Of a stretch of 64,000 nucleotides of DNA, positions 8,404 to 18,006 are shown piece by piece. The notes beneath the pieces are model-generated. The model had not been told where the DNA came from and did no database searches. It saw only the letters and a program-made list of their open reading frames with translations. Positions within the stretch are counted from its first letter, which is position 1, and every line of letters starts with the position of its first letter. The stretch comes from Pseudogemmobacter lacusdianii (GTDB taxonomy: Bacteria > Pseudomonadota > Alphaproteobacteria > Rhodobacterales > Rhodobacteraceae): NCBI RefSeq assembly GCF_030848395.1, contig NZ_JAVDBT010000007.1, positions 62,001-126,000 on the forward strand, in the 5' to 3' direction. The position numbers and the translations under genes were made by a program.

Positions 8404-9408
8404 TCAGGCGAAGCCTGCAGCAATCCGCAACTGGCCGGTCTCAATCCCGCGCCAGTTTTTTTGCACCGGGTTCAAGCGCTTCAGCGTCGCCGGATGGCCC
8501 GCCTCCAGAACCCCCGCCCGCACCAAAAGATGCGCAATCGCAGCCTCCGAAGCCCGCGTGCCGCCGTCGACGATTTTCAGCGCGATCCCGAGACCTTTTT
8601 CGGGGATGATTGCCACGAAAACCGCCTCGGCCCCGGTCTTGATCGCGACCTTACCGCCCATTGCCCGCATCAGCTCGGTGCAGGCGCGCCCCTCTCCCGC
8701 CACCAGCTCAGGGTAGGCCGCCATCGCGCGGGTCAGTTGGAACATCGCATCTTGCCGCGCGCCATACCCCTCACGCGCCACGGCAAACAGCGCCATCGAG
8801 CGTGCAAGCCCTTCCAAAGACACCGCGAAATTCGGGGCCGAGCAACCGTCGATGCCTGCGCCCGCAACGCTTTCCCCTGCGACCTCTTCGGTGGCTGCAA
8901 GGATCGCGCGCTGCAACGGGTGGTCCAACTCAACATACTCCGGCCCGGCCTTCAAATGCTGAGTCACCGTCAGAAAGCCCGAATGCTTGCCCGAGCAGTT
9001 GTTGTGCAGCTGGCACGGCACTTCATGGGCGCAAATCAGCCGATCACGCTCATCGCGGTCCGCCGGATCATGCGCGCCGCAGCGCAGATCCTCCTCGCCA
9101 AGCCCCAGATCCTTGATCCAGCGCCCGGCCATCTCGACATGCAAAGCCGCCCCTTGGTGGCTGGCACAAGACAAAGCCAAATGCGCCTGTGTCAGCCCCC
9201 GCGCCGCCGCCGCACCACTTTCCAACAAAGGCAGCGCCTGCACCATCTTACATGACGAACGCGGGAAGATCACCGCCTGCGGATTGCCCCAAGCTTCGAC
9301 CACGCCATTGGCGTCGCAGATCACCGCATGGCCCAGATGAACCCCCTCAAGGACCCCTCCGCGCCACAGCTCGGCCACTGGCACCGCCCCTTGATTCACA
9401 TCAGCCAT
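8404..9408 (-). CDS. Rhizobium-type (class 3) L-asparaginase
   Basis: 334-residue enzyme that would hydrolyse L-asparagine to aspartate and ammonia. It matches the ReAII-like family rather than the bacterial type I/II fold. Expected active-site clusters are present: Ser-Ser-Cys-Lys in FPRSSCKMV, Cys-Ser-Gly-Lys in NNCSGKHSG, and Asp-Gly-Cys in GIDGCSAPN. The frame opens at a GTG (9423), but the ATG at 9408 has GGAGG at a good distance and is preferred. No transporter for asparagine is adjacent. Confidence 0.88.
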   Translation of the reverse strand: MADVNQGAVPVAELWRGGVLEGVHLGHAVICDANGVVEAWGNPQAVIFPRSSCKMVQALPLLESGAAAARGLTQAHLALSCASHQGAALHVEMAGRWIKDLGLGEEDLRCGAHDPADRDERDRLICAHEVPCQLHNNCSGKHSGFLTVTQHLKAGPEYVELDHPLQRAILAATEEVAGESVAGAGIDGCSAPNFAVSLEGLARSMALFAVAREGYGARQDAMFQLTRAMAAYPELVAGEGRACTELMRAMGGKVAIKTGAEAVFVAIIPEKGLGIALKIVDGGTRASEAAIAHLLVRAGVLEAGHPATLKRLNPVQKNWRGIETGQLRIAAGFA

Positions 9409-9582
9409 CTCCGCCTCCGTCACAGATCTGCGATTTTCTGCCCATAGGGCTTTCGCGCAATGGTGTAATTGAGTAAAGCTGGGCTATCGAGAACAGTGCG
9501 TCCCTGCCAGACAAAAAAGGCCAAAAGCCAAGGTTTGGGGCGAGCAGAGGCAAAAAGACAGCTTGGAGGCTGCGTCAGAGAG

Positions 9583-10110
9583 ATGAAGGTCCACCTTTCC
9601 CGCGCGCTCGGCGCCATCACACTCGCCGGAACCATCGCTGGTTTGGCCACGACAGCCCAAGCGCAGGAGTCGACCAATCGCGTCGCCACCATGACCGATT
9701 GGAGCGTTTTCGCCGATGAAAACCCCAAAGAATGCTGGGGCGTATCGAAGCCGAAAGAGACCGTGAACACCAAGGACGGCAAGCCCGTCTCGGTGCGGCG
9801 CGGCGATATCATGCTGTTTGTGACCTTCCGCCCCGGCACGCCGGGTCAGGTCAGCTTTGCCGGCGGCTATCCTTTCGCCAGCGGCTCGACCGTGGATGTC
9901 ACCATTAAGGGCAACACCTATAAGCTCTTCACCGATGGCGAATGGGCTTGGCCGGGGCCGGGCGACGATGCCAAGCTGATCGCAGCGCTGAAAGCTGGCG
10001 ACAATGCCATTGTGCAAGCGCGTTCGGGCAAAGGCACGAATACCAAAGACACTTTCTCGCTGCGCGGCTTTACTGCAGCGATGGCAGATGCGGAGAAGCG
10101 CTGCCAATAA
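9583..10110 (+). CDS. Invasion-associated locus B (IalB) family protein
   Basis: 175-residue exported protein with a Sec signal peptide ending near TAQAQ (residues 1-28). The mature part has the IalB-family pattern (W-x-V-F near the N-terminus, ECWGVS, a late Phe-rich strand and a C-terminal ADAEKRC). Two cysteines, one early (ECWG) and one at the end (KRC), may form a disulfide. Despite the name, such proteins are common in free-living alphaproteobacteria and their function is unclear. A hairpin follows at 10131. Confidence 0.85.
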   Translation: MKVHLSRALGAITLAGTIAGLATTAQAQESTNRVATMTDWSVFADENPKECWGVSKPKETVNTKDGKPVSVRRGDIMLFVTFRPGTPGQVSFAGGYPFASGSTVDVTIKGNTYKLFTDGEWAWPGPGDDAKLIAALKAGDNAIVQARSGKGTNTKDTFSLRGFTAAMADAEKRCQ

Positions 10111-10130
10111 TCGGGTTTAGACCGGCCTCA

Positions 10131-10158
10131 AGCGCCCCCTTCGCGGGGCGCTTTCCTA
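10131..10158 (+). terminator. Terminator after the IalB-family gene
   Basis: 8-base perfect stem AGCGCCCC / GGGGCGCT (10131-10138 with 10145-10152) followed by a T-rich stretch, 21 bases after the stop codon. Confidence 0.65.
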
Positions 10159-10231
10159 TTTCCGGGGAATCGCTTATATCCCCGGCATTCCCAGATCGCC
10201 TGTGACAAGGCTCCATCTAGAAAGATCTGCC

Positions 10232-11446
10232 ATGAACGAGATTTCCGCACCCAAGCTGGCGGTCGAAGCCGCTGCCCCCATCACGCAAGATGTGATGACG
10301 ATTCCGCGCAAATTGCCGCAAGCCGACAAGGTGAACATCGTTGGCCTGACCCGCGACCAGCTGCGCGCCGCTTTGATCGAAGCTGGCACGCCCGAGAAGC
10401 AGGCCAAGATGCGATTGGGCCAGATCTGGCAATGGATCTACGGCTGGGGCGTGCGCGATTTCGCCGTGATGACCAACCTTGCCAAGGATTACCGCGCGCT
10501 TTTGGCCGAGAAGTTCGAGATTGCGGTGCCCGAAGTGGTGAACCGCCAAGTCTCGGCCGATGGCACCCGCAAATATCTGGTGCGCATCGCCGGCGGCCAT
10601 GAGGTTGAGGTCGTCTATATCCCCGAAGAGGGCCGCGGCACGCTTTGCGTCTCGTCTCAGGTGGGCTGCACCTTGACCTGCTCCTTCTGCCACACCGGCA
10701 CGCAAAAGCTGGTGCGCAACCTGACCGCGGGCGAGATCGTTGGCCAAGTCATGTTGGCACGCGACGATCTGGACGAATGGCCCGAGCCCGGCCAAGGCGC
10801 TGAAGGTGGCCGGCTGGTCTCGAACATCGTGCTGATGGGCATGGGCGAGCCTTTGTACAACTTCGACAACGTGCGCGATGCGATGCGCGTGGTGATGGAC
10901 GGTGAGGGCATCGCGCTCGGCCGCCGCCGGATCACCTTGTCGACCAGCGGTGTGGTGCCGGAAATCGCCCGCTGCGCCGAGGAAATCGGCTGCCAGTTGG
11001 CCGTCAGCTTCCACGCCACCACCGATGAGGTGCGCGACAAGCTGGTGCCGATCAACAAACGCTGGAACATCAAAGCCTTGCTCGACACGTTGCGGGAATA
11101 CCCCAAGCTGTCGAACTCGGAACGCATCACCTTTGAATATGTGATGCTGGACGGGGTGAATGACAGCGACGCCGATGCGCGCCGCTTGGTCAAGCTGATC
11201 TCGGGCATCCCGGCCAAGATCAACCTGATCCCCTTCAACGAATGGCCGGGCAGCCCTTATCAGCGTTCGAGCTGGGAGCGGATCGAGGCTTTTGCCGACA
11301 TCATCTACAAAGCCGGTTACGCCAGCCCCATCCGCACCCCGCGCGGCGAGGATATCATGGCCGCCTGTGGCCAGCTGAAATCCGCGACCGAGCGTGCCCG
11401 CAAGAGCCGCGCTGAAATTGCGGCGGAAGCCGGGATTGCGGGTTAA
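10232..11446 (+). CDS. rlmN: Dual-specificity RNA methyltransferase RlmN
   Basis: 404-residue radical SAM enzyme that makes 2-methyladenosine at A2503 of 23S rRNA and A37 of some tRNAs. The iron-sulfur CxxxCxxC motif is Cys146, Cys150, Cys153 (GCTLTCSFC). The chain also has the substrate loop [12 protein letters not shown], the second catalytic region and AACGQL near the end. Length is typical for alphaproteobacteria. The frame is open from 10202, but the ATG at 10232 gives the normal N-terminus. Confidence 0.95.
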   Translation: MNEISAPKLAVEAAAPITQDVMTIPRKLPQADKVNIVGLTRDQLRAALIEAGTPEKQAKMRLGQIWQWIYGWGVRDFAVMTNLAKDYRALLAEKFEIAVPEVVNRQVSADGTRKYLVRIAGGHEVEVVYIPEEGRGTLCVSSQVGCTLTCSFCHTGTQKLVRNLTAGEIVGQVMLARDDLDEWPEPGQGAEGGRLVSNIVLMGMGEPLYNFDNVRDAMRVVMDGEGIALGRRRITLSTSGVVPEIARCAEEIGCQLAVSFHATTDEVRDKLVPINKRWNIKALLDTLREYPKLSNSERITFEYVMLDGVNDSDADARRLVKLISGIPAKINLIPFNEWPGSPYQRSSWERIEAFADIIYKAGYASPIRTPRGEDIMAACGQLKSATERARKSRAEIAAEAGIAG

Positions 11447-11543
11447 GGCCCTTCCCGCCTGCTAGAGCTGCGGCGGCTTGCGCCAAACCAATCGGGAACG
11501 GAGGTCACTTGACCTGCCGTTCCCTTTTCGTTTCAGTGACCGG

Positions 11544-12758
11544 ATGACCCTGCCGCTGATCCCCAATGCCCGCGCCCGGCGCCTGTTTTTGGCCCGCCAC
11601 GCTTTGGCTGAGCCGCCTTCGGGTCCGGCCTCGGGTGCCGCTTTAGCGGGGCTGATCGACCGGATCGGCTTTGTGCAGCTCGACAGCATCTCAGTGATTG
11701 AGCGGGCGCATAACATGATCCTGTTCTCGCGCCGCAATAGCTTTACGCCGCAAGCCTTGGACGGGCTGCACCGCGGGCGGGCGCTTTGGGAGCATGTCAC
11801 ACATGATGCCTCGCTTCTGCCGATGGAAAGCTACGGTCATTGGAAACACCGCTTCGCCCGCGACCGTGCGACTTTGGTCGCACGCTGGAGCAGCTGGCAA
11901 AAACCTGATTTCCATCAGAAATTTGATGAGGTTCTGAAGCGGATCTCTGACGGCGGCCCGGTCAGCAGCGCCGATGTCGGCAAAGACGAGGCGCGGTCAA
12001 AGGGTGGCTGGTGGGACTGGCACCCCTCGAAAGCCGCGCTGGAATACCTTTGGCGCTCTGGCGACATCTCGGTCAGCCACCGCGAGAATTTCCGCAAAGT
12101 CTATGATTTGACCGAACGGGTGATCCCCGAAGCCGCCCTCGCCCATACACCAACTGCGGAAGAAACCGTGGATTGGGCCTGCCGCACGGCTTTAGACCGG
12201 TTGAGCTTTGCCACCAGCGGCGAGCTTGCCGCCTATTGGGCCGCGATCCCGCCCGATGCGGCGCGCGCTTGGGTCCGAGAGGGTCTGGCCCGCGGCGAAT
12301 TGCTTGAGGCCGAGGTCGAAGGCGCCGACCAGCGCCGTCGCAAGGTGGTGCTTTGGCCCGCAACCTTGGACGAAGTGCCGCCCGAGCCGCCCGCACGGCT
12401 GCGCATCCTGTCCCCCTTCGACCCGGCGCTGCGCGACCGCAAAAGGGCTGAGCATCTCTTCGGCTTTCGCTACCGGATCGAGATTTTCGTCCCCGAAGCC
12501 CTGCGCACCTTTGGCTACTACGTCTTTCCCGTGCTGGAAGGCGCGCAAATCATCGGTCGGATCGATGCTAAATCCTTCCGAGATCGCAAAGTCTTACGGG
12601 TGGCGGGCTATTGGCCCGAGCCGGGCCAGACCCTTAGCGCGGGCCGTATCGCGCGCCTCACCGCCGAGTTGCAGCGCTTGGCCCGGTTCTCAGGCTGCGA
12701 CACAGTGGAATTTGCCGAAGGCTGGCAACGGGCGCCGGTGCCGGACCCGCATCGCTAA
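11544..12758 (+). CDS. Winged-helix protein of the YcaQ/AlkZ family
   Basis: 404-residue cytoplasmic protein of the HTH_42 family, whose characterised members (AlkZ, YcaQ) are DNA glycosylases that unhook bulky or crosslinked adducts. The segment FVQLDSISVIERAH contains the Gln-x-Asp catalytic signature reported for the YcaQ branch. The remaining sequence shows tandem winged-helix blocks and a C-terminal ILSPFDPALRDRKRAEHLFGF region typical of the family. The start at 11544 follows CCGG with a weak ribosome site. A repair role is inferred. Confidence 0.8.
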   Translation: MTLPLIPNARARRLFLARHALAEPPSGPASGAALAGLIDRIGFVQLDSISVIERAHNMILFSRRNSFTPQALDGLHRGRALWEHVTHDASLLPMESYGHWKHRFARDRATLVARWSSWQKPDFHQKFDEVLKRISDGGPVSSADVGKDEARSKGGWWDWHPSKAALEYLWRSGDISVSHRENFRKVYDLTERVIPEAALAHTPTAEETVDWACRTALDRLSFATSGELAAYWAAIPPDAARAWVREGLARGELLEAEVEGADQRRRKVVLWPATLDEVPPEPPARLRILSPFDPALRDRKRAEHLFGFRYRIEIFVPEALRTFGYYVFPVLEGAQIIGRIDAKSFRDRKVLRVAGYWPEPGQTLSAGRIARLTAELQRLARFSGCDTVEFAEGWQRAPVPDPHR

Positions 12759-12763
12759 CCGGC

Positions 12764-13267
12764 TTACTCGGCCATCTGGCGGTAATTGCCGTTCCAATAA
12801 ACCAAAGCGCCTTGGCCCGGCGTGGTGCGGATCGCCTGCACCCGACCGATCAGGATCGTATGGGTGGCGCGGTCGATCATCTCCTCGACCGTGCAGTCAA
12901 AGGCCGTCGGCGCGCCGACCAAAAGCTGCGCCCCGGTGACAGCGGTTTCCCATTCCGCGCCCTCATAGCGCGCTGCGCCTTTGACGCCGCCGAAGCCTGA
13001 AAAGCGCTCGGCCACGGCTTGGTGCGCTGCGCCCAAGGAGGACCAGCCAAACCGGCCGTATTTTGCGAACAGCGGATGGCTCGAGGAACTGCGGTTGACG
13101 CAAGCCAGCAACAGCGGCGGTTCTGCTGACAGCGAAATGGCCGAGGTCACGACCAAGCCCGAGGCCTCCTCCCCGTCGCCCACTGTCAGCACGCTGCAGG
13201 TGCCCACGAAGGCGCGCATCGCTTGCCGGAATTCGGCGGCTGGAATGTCGTTGGGGGCGGTTGTCAT
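12764..13267 (-). CDS. Flavin reductase family protein
   Basis: 167-residue FMN-binding split-barrel protein of the HpaC/RutF type, which reduces free flavin with NAD(P)H for a partner monooxygenase. The pattern TSAISLSAEPPLLLACVNRSSSSHP is the flavin-phosphate binding region, and the C-terminal LVYWNGNYRQM is also conserved. No two-component monooxygenase is adjacent, so the partner is unknown. It converges on the YcaQ-like gene with a 5-base gap. Confidence 0.85.
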   Translation of the reverse strand: MTTAPNDIPAAEFRQAMRAFVGTCSVLTVGDGEEASGLVVTSAISLSAEPPLLLACVNRSSSSHPLFAKYGRFGWSSLGAAHQAVAERFSGFGGVKGAARYEGAEWETAVTGAQLLVGAPTAFDCTVEEMIDRATHTILIGRVQAIRTTPGQGALVYWNGNYRQMAE

Positions 13268-13462
13268 GCTGCACTCTTTCGCTAAGACCTAGGCTTGCGA
13301 GATAGGTCAAATTGGTCGCAATTGCCACGGGGCAGATGGTTCGTAGACCGTAACCTCCCGCTGCAACGGCGCACAGGGCCGGCATTTACGCGCGCCGTGC
13401 CAACGGCTAGGCTGGCTCATCCGCTACATCTTGCCGCCCCTAAAGGCGATCTGACTGGTAAA

Positions 13463-14497
13463 ATGAAACTTCTCTCCGCCACCTGCCAGCGCAATGAAGG
13501 CCCGTTCTTGTTGGAATGGTTGGCCTATCACCGTCTTATTGGCTTCACGGATTTCATCGTTTTTTCAAACGATTGCGAGGATGGGTCAGATCTGCTTTTA
13601 GACCGACTGCATGAATTGGGCTTGCTGCAGCACCACCCCAATCCGGCGACGGGCGGCAAAAGTGTGCAATGGCAGGCGCTGCAACATCTGGCCAAAGAGC
13701 GGCTGACCCACGGAGCGGATTGGCTGCTGTTCAGCGACATCGACGAATTTCCAATGATCCATGCCGGCGGTCATTGCATCAGCGATGCGCTGGCCGCGAT
13801 GCCTGATGGGACCGATGCGATCGCACTGCCTTGGCGGCTTTTCGGGGCAAATGGCATCATCGGCTATGTGGATAGTCCGGTAACGGGGCAATTTCTGCGC
13901 TCGGCCCCTGACCCTTTGTATCACCCAATCGCCAGCCGCAGCTTTAAGACGCTCTACCGCCCTGCCGCTTTTCAAAAACCCGGCGTGCATCGTCCCAAAT
14001 GCAAAGCCTCGGGCCCGAAACCCATGTGGGCCGATGGTGCCAGCCAAGCGCTGCCCGAAAGCTTTACCTCGTCAGATGAGGCGATTTCTCTGCCCGGTCT
14101 GACGCCCGGCCGCGCAGTGATAGAGTTGCACCATTATTCGTTACGTTCGGTTGAGAGCTTCTTGGTGAAAGTTGAGCGCGGCTTGGCCAATCGCAAAACC
14201 AAAGCCATCGATCTGGCCTATTGGGTTGAACGAAATTTTAACACGGTTGAAAATCGTGCGATGGCTTTCTGGCAAGAAGCGCTGGCGCAAGAAATCGCCA
14301 ACTTGCGTGCCTTGCCTGGGGTTGACCCCTTGCACCTTGCCGCCTGCGATTGGCACCGCAAACGCGCCGCCATTTCAGCCCGCACCCCCGAGGGTTATCA
14401 GCTTTTGTGCCACTGCATCCATGCCGCTCAAACCGCGCCGCTCCCGCGTGAACTTGCCTTGCGGCTTTATGGATTGTTTAGCGAGATCAAAGGATAA
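13463..14497 (+). CDS. Glycosyltransferase family 2 / DUF23-like protein
   Basis: 344-residue putative glycosyltransferase. The N-terminus MKLLSATCQRNEGPFLLEWLAYHRLIG is typical of the GT92-like/Glyco_tranf_2_4 group, and the DxD-type metal motif is in LFSDIDEFP. There is no signal peptide or membrane segment. The acceptor is unknown, and no polysaccharide cluster lies nearby. The ATG at 13463 follows an A-rich region without a strong ribosome site. Confidence 0.8.
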   Translation: MKLLSATCQRNEGPFLLEWLAYHRLIGFTDFIVFSNDCEDGSDLLLDRLHELGLLQHHPNPATGGKSVQWQALQHLAKERLTHGADWLLFSDIDEFPMIHAGGHCISDALAAMPDGTDAIALPWRLFGANGIIGYVDSPVTGQFLRSAPDPLYHPIASRSFKTLYRPAAFQKPGVHRPKCKASGPKPMWADGASQALPESFTSSDEAISLPGLTPGRAVIELHHYSLRSVESFLVKVERGLANRKTKAIDLAYWVERNFNTVENRAMAFWQEALAQEIANLRALPGVDPLHLAACDWHRKRAAISARTPEGYQLLCHCIHAAQTAPLPRELALRLYGLFSEIKG

Positions 14498-14637
14498 GCC
14501 CATTCCATTGGGGGTCCTTGGGGGATGCTACTGCCGCCTTCCACGAGGGTTTTTTTTGACCATCACCTCCCAGTCCGGCAGTTTCGAGTAGGCAGGACCT
14601 ATTTCCCTTAGTCAGAGGAGCATGTGACCTATTCAGA

Positions 14638-14666
14638 AAGGCGGCAAGGCTCATTCCCGCCGCCTT
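14638..14666 (-). terminator. Possible terminator of the chemoreceptor gene
   Basis: 8-base stem AAGGCGGC / GCCGCCTT with a 13-base loop, just past the stop of the minus-strand gene at 14689. The T-tract is weak, so termination is a guess. Confidence 0.4.
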
Positions 14667-14688
14667 CCGGCGTGTATAGATTTGGCGG

Positions 14689-16590
14689 CTAGAAATCTTC
14701 CCACTGCGCCAAAGCCCCATCGGTACCGTTACGCCGTACCGACGAAGGTGAAGATGCTATGGCAACCGAAGGCAGTGCGTGGTCTGCGGCTTGACGCGCT
14801 GCGATCTGTACGACCTCGGCAGGACCAAGCCGGAACTGCGCCAAACCTTCACTCAACCGCAAAGCATCATTGTGCAAAGCCTCGGCCGAGGTGGTGGATT
14901 GCACAACAACCGCGGCATTTCGTTGGGTTACCTCATCCAATTGTTTCACGCCTGTATTGATCTCGGAAAGGCCAAGCGACTGCTCACGCGCCGAATTGGC
15001 GATATCGGCGATCAGCGTCGTGACATTGCCAATCCGGGTGATCATCTCATCCAGCGCTTGGCCGGTGGCATGCACCAAGGAAGAGCCATTTTCGACCTGC
15101 TCGGTCGATTGCGAGATCAACCGTTTGATCTCTTTGGCCGATTCCGAAGCGCGCTGTGCCAGCGACCGGACTTCTGAGGCGACGACCGCAAAGCCCTTAC
15201 CAGCATCACCTGCCCGCGCCGCCTCGACCCCGGCGTTCAGTGCCAAGAGGTTGGTTTGGAAAGCGATATCGTCGATCACATCGGTGATCCGGGTGATTTG
15301 ACGCGAGGATTGTTCGATCGCCTCCATCGCCGAGATCGCACGGCGCACCACCTGCCCACCGTCTTGCGCTTGTCGGCCGCTTTCAGCCATGGCGCGGTCG
15401 GCATCAGCGGCATTGCTGGCAGTGGATTGAACGGAGGCCGTCATCTCATCCAAGGCCGCGGCGGTCTCTTCCAGCGTTGCGGCCTGGGTTTCGGTGCGGT
15501 TCGACATATCCTGCGCGATCGAGTTAAATTCGGTCGCGCCGCTGTCAATGGAATGAGCGGTACGACGGATCATCTCAAGCGTCTCAGCCAATGTCTTGAC
15601 GACAGAATTGAAGTTTTCGCGAAGCTCTTGATAACGCTCAGGGAATGGATCTGCGGCAGGGCTTTCAATCATTGCCGTCAGATCCAAGGCCGCAAGGCGA
15701 CCAAGGCCTTGGGTCAGATCATTGACGACACGGCTTTGCTCAGCCTCTCGCTCGCGGTCATGCTCGGCCATCTCAAGAGTTTCGCGCACAGAGCCGCGCC
15801 AGGCGTCTATACCGCGCGCAAAGCCACCGATTTCATCCTGACGCCCGACGGCTGGAACAGGTTGCTCCAAATCGCCCGAGCGAATGCGGTCCATGGCCTG
15901 CTGCAACGCGCCCAAGGGTTTCAACATGAATCGATTGACCATCGCCAGCAAAAATACGCCAACGACCGAGACCAAAGCCAGCGAAAGGCCGATCATCGTG
16001 CCCCCTTCGGCAAGATGAAGAAACGCCGCCTCAGGCACAAAATTACAAAGAATTCCAACTACTTCACCACTGCTGTTGAGCACAGGGCGGAGGTTTACCA
16101 CATAGGATTCACCGAAAAGCTCGGCAAAGCCGGTATAGGGTTGGCCCGCCATGATCGGTGCCCGCGCGGGGTGATCTAACCCTAGCGGGGAACCGGCAAA
16201 GCGCTGGCCATTTTGGTCGCGAATGCTTGTGCTGAGCCGGAAGAAGTCATTGCGGACCGGATCCCAGCGCAGGATCGAGAAGAAGGCCCCGGTCTGGGCA
16301 GTGACCCGATCAACCACCGAATGTTCTGTGAAATCAGGGATTTGATCCCAGACAGCGTTGATCACATTGCCTTCGGTATCGATCGTGAAATTCAGATCAG
16401 GATAGCGGGCCGCGGTCGTCGTGGCTGAGACGCGGGCCGCAGTAAGCATGGCGTCATGCTCTTGCGAGATAATTGTCTCTTTCATAACCCTATCGGCCAT
16501 GAACATCCCGACACCGCAGACGACCACGAAGACCATCAGGCTTGTCAGGGTAAGTTTTGCGGACAGACTTTTTGGAAGATAGCGGTGCAT
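14689..16590 (-). CDS. Methyl-accepting chemotaxis protein with C-terminal CheR-tether-like pentapeptide
   Basis: 633-residue transmembrane receptor. It has an N-terminal membrane helix (LTLTSLMVFVVVCGVGMFMA), a periplasmic single-Cache-like sensor of about 150 residues, a second membrane helix, HAMP (FMLKPLGALQQAMDRI...), a linker/second HAMP-like stretch, and the signalling hairpin with the conserved tip EIKRLISQSTEQ / DDIAFQTNLLALNAGVEAARAG. It ends in QWEDF, resembling the NWETF pentapeptide that tethers CheR/CheB. The ATG at 16590 has GAGGA upstream and 16611 is an alternative. No other che gene is nearby. The ligand is unknown. Confidence 0.92.
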   Translation of the reverse strand: MHRYLPKSLSAKLTLTSLMVFVVVCGVGMFMADRVMKETIISQEHDAMLTAARVSATTTAARYPDLNFTIDTEGNVINAVWDQIPDFTEHSVVDRVTAQTGAFFSILRWDPVRNDFFRLSTSIRDQNGQRFAGSPLGLDHPARAPIMAGQPYTGFAELFGESYVVNLRPVLNSSGEVVGILCNFVPEAAFLHLAEGGTMIGLSLALVSVVGVFLLAMVNRFMLKPLGALQQAMDRIRSGDLEQPVPAVGRQDEIGGFARGIDAWRGSVRETLEMAEHDREREAEQSRVVNDLTQGLGRLAALDLTAMIESPAADPFPERYQELRENFNSVVKTLAETLEMIRRTAHSIDSGATEFNSIAQDMSNRTETQAATLEETAAALDEMTASVQSTASNAADADRAMAESGRQAQDGGQVVRRAISAMEAIEQSSRQITRITDVIDDIAFQTNLLALNAGVEAARAGDAGKGFAVVASEVRSLAQRASESAKEIKRLISQSTEQVENGSSLVHATGQALDEMITRIGNVTTLIADIANSAREQSLGLSEINTGVKQLDEVTQRNAAVVVQSTTSAEALHNDALRLSEGLAQFRLGPAEVVQIAARQAADHALPSVAIASSPSSVRRNGTDGALAQWEDF

Positions 16591-16814
16591 CGGTTCCTCG
16601 GCATCTGACATGATGACAAAGACCCTGCGCCTGATAGTTTTAGAATTCGTTATTTTGCGCCAAGGCGCAGGATAAGTTGGCTTTCCTTATGGTTTCAAAG
16701 CACTTTTGCGAACCGAATCACTCGAGCATCACCCACGAAAGCGGCCCGAATCCGTGTGAGTACCTTGCCGAAGCAGGCCCTTTCCCCGGTGCAAGCGCCA
16801 AAGTATACAAACGT

Positions 16815-17906
16815 ATGCGACAGACATTGACCGAGATTTATGAGGCCCGCGTGGCCGAGGGGGCGCTGCGGCCGGATCCGGCTCAGCTGGCGGTTTTGCC
16901 GGAGTTGGAGACGTTGCGGGCTTGGCTGGAGCAGAATGCCGAGCGCAAGGTGGGGCTTTTTGCCGGGCTTTTTGCGCGTCCGCAAATGCCTCCGAAAGGG
17001 CTATATCTTTGGGGTGGGGTTGGGCGCGGCAAGTCCATGGTGATGGATCTTTTCACCGAAGCCACTGAAATCACAAAGAAACGTCGGGTCCATTTCCACG
17101 CTTTCATGCAAGAAGTGCATCATGGGATGCATGAGGCGCGCAAGCAGGGTGTCGAAGACGCTTTGGCCCCGGTGGCCGAGAAATTGCTTAAAGATATCAG
17201 GCTTTTGGCCTTTGATGAGATGCAGATCACCGACATTACCGACGCGATGATCGTGGGGCGGCTTTTTGAAAAGCTCTTCGCGGCGGGGGTGGTGATCGTC
17301 ACCACTTCGAACCGGCTGCCGGAACACCTTTACCTAAATGGCCTGAATCGTGAGGTTTTTCTGCCGTTCATCGCCATGTTGAACGACAAGCTGAAGGTGA
17401 TTGAGCTGAAAAGCCCGACCGATTACCGCCAGCAACGCCTCACGGGCGCGCAGGTTTACTTCCACCCCGCAGGCGCGGCGCGGGGAGAGATCAATGCGAT
17501 CTGGAGCGATCTGACTGGCGCGGCCGAGGGTAAGCCTTTGATTTTGCCGGTAAATGGTCGGCAGGTAGAGCTGCCGCGCTTTGCCAATGGCGTCGCGCGG
17601 GCCAGCTTTTGGGAGCTTTGCGCCAAGCCCTTGGGAGCGGCGGATTTTCTGGCGATTGCGCAGGCGGTTCGGGTGCTGATCTTGGAAGATATCCCGCAGC
17701 TTTCGGCGACAAATTACAATGAAGCCAAGCGCTTCGTGACTTTGATCGATGCTTTATATGAGGCCAAGGTGAAGCTCATTTGCTCGGCCGCGGATGCGCC
17801 GGAGCGGCTTTATATCGAAGGCACCGGCTCGTTTGAGTTCGAACGCACGGCGAGCCGGTTGCGGGAGATGCAGGACGCGGCTTGGGGCGCGGATCGCGAG
17901 GTCTAA
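16815..17906 (+). CDS. zapE: Cell division protein ZapE (AFG1-type ATPase)
   Basis: 363-residue P-loop ATPase that acts at the constricting Z-ring in characterised bacteria. Walker A is G67-G-V-G-R-G-K-S74 (LWGGVGRGKS), Walker B is LLAFDEMQITD, and the sensor region is VIVTTSNRLPEHLY. The frame is open from 16677, but homology begins at the ATG at 16815. It is transcribed alone. The same family is the mitochondrial AFG1/LACE1 group. Confidence 0.9.
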   Translation: MRQTLTEIYEARVAEGALRPDPAQLAVLPELETLRAWLEQNAERKVGLFAGLFARPQMPPKGLYLWGGVGRGKSMVMDLFTEATEITKKRRVHFHAFMQEVHHGMHEARKQGVEDALAPVAEKLLKDIRLLAFDEMQITDITDAMIVGRLFEKLFAAGVVIVTTSNRLPEHLYLNGLNREVFLPFIAMLNDKLKVIELKSPTDYRQQRLTGAQVYFHPAGAARGEINAIWSDLTGAAEGKPLILPVNGRQVELPRFANGVARASFWELCAKPLGAADFLAIAQAVRVLILEDIPQLSATNYNEAKRFVTLIDALYEAKVKLICSAADAPERLYIEGTGSFEFERTASRLREMQDAAWGADREV

Positions 17907-17920
17907 AGCGCCGCAAACGG

Positions 17921-17974
17921 GGTATGGATTTCGGCTGGTTTACGTATGGCTGAGGTATGGCTTGCGTATGGCAG
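17921..17974. repeat. Helically phased GTATGG repeat, copy A
   Basis: Three consecutive 11-base units ACGTATGGCTG, AGGTATGGCTT, GCGTATGGCAG (17942-17974), with a further GGTATGG 21 bases before the first. A stretch of 28 bases (17936-17963) is identical to 33371-33398. It lies between the convergent zapE and TauE-type genes. The function is unknown. Confidence 0.75.
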
Positions 17975-18006
17975 GCGGGTTCAGCCCGCCGATCAGCCCG
18001 CCGATC
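17974..18006. repeat. GC hairpin and 12-base direct repeat
   Basis: A GGCGGG / CCCGCC stem (17974-17979 with 17985-17990) overlaps a tandem 12-base repeat CAGCCCGCCGAT (17983-17994 and 17995-18006). The second unit runs into the stop codon of the minus-strand gene. It probably ends transcription of zapE and/or the permease gene. Confidence 0.45.

Noticed and set aside
14498-14637. GGGGGTCC-TTGGGGG and a T8 run after the glycosyltransferase gene
   Set aside because: The T-run at about 14550 is preceded by only a weak CCT/AGG pairing. I could not define a reliable terminator stem.
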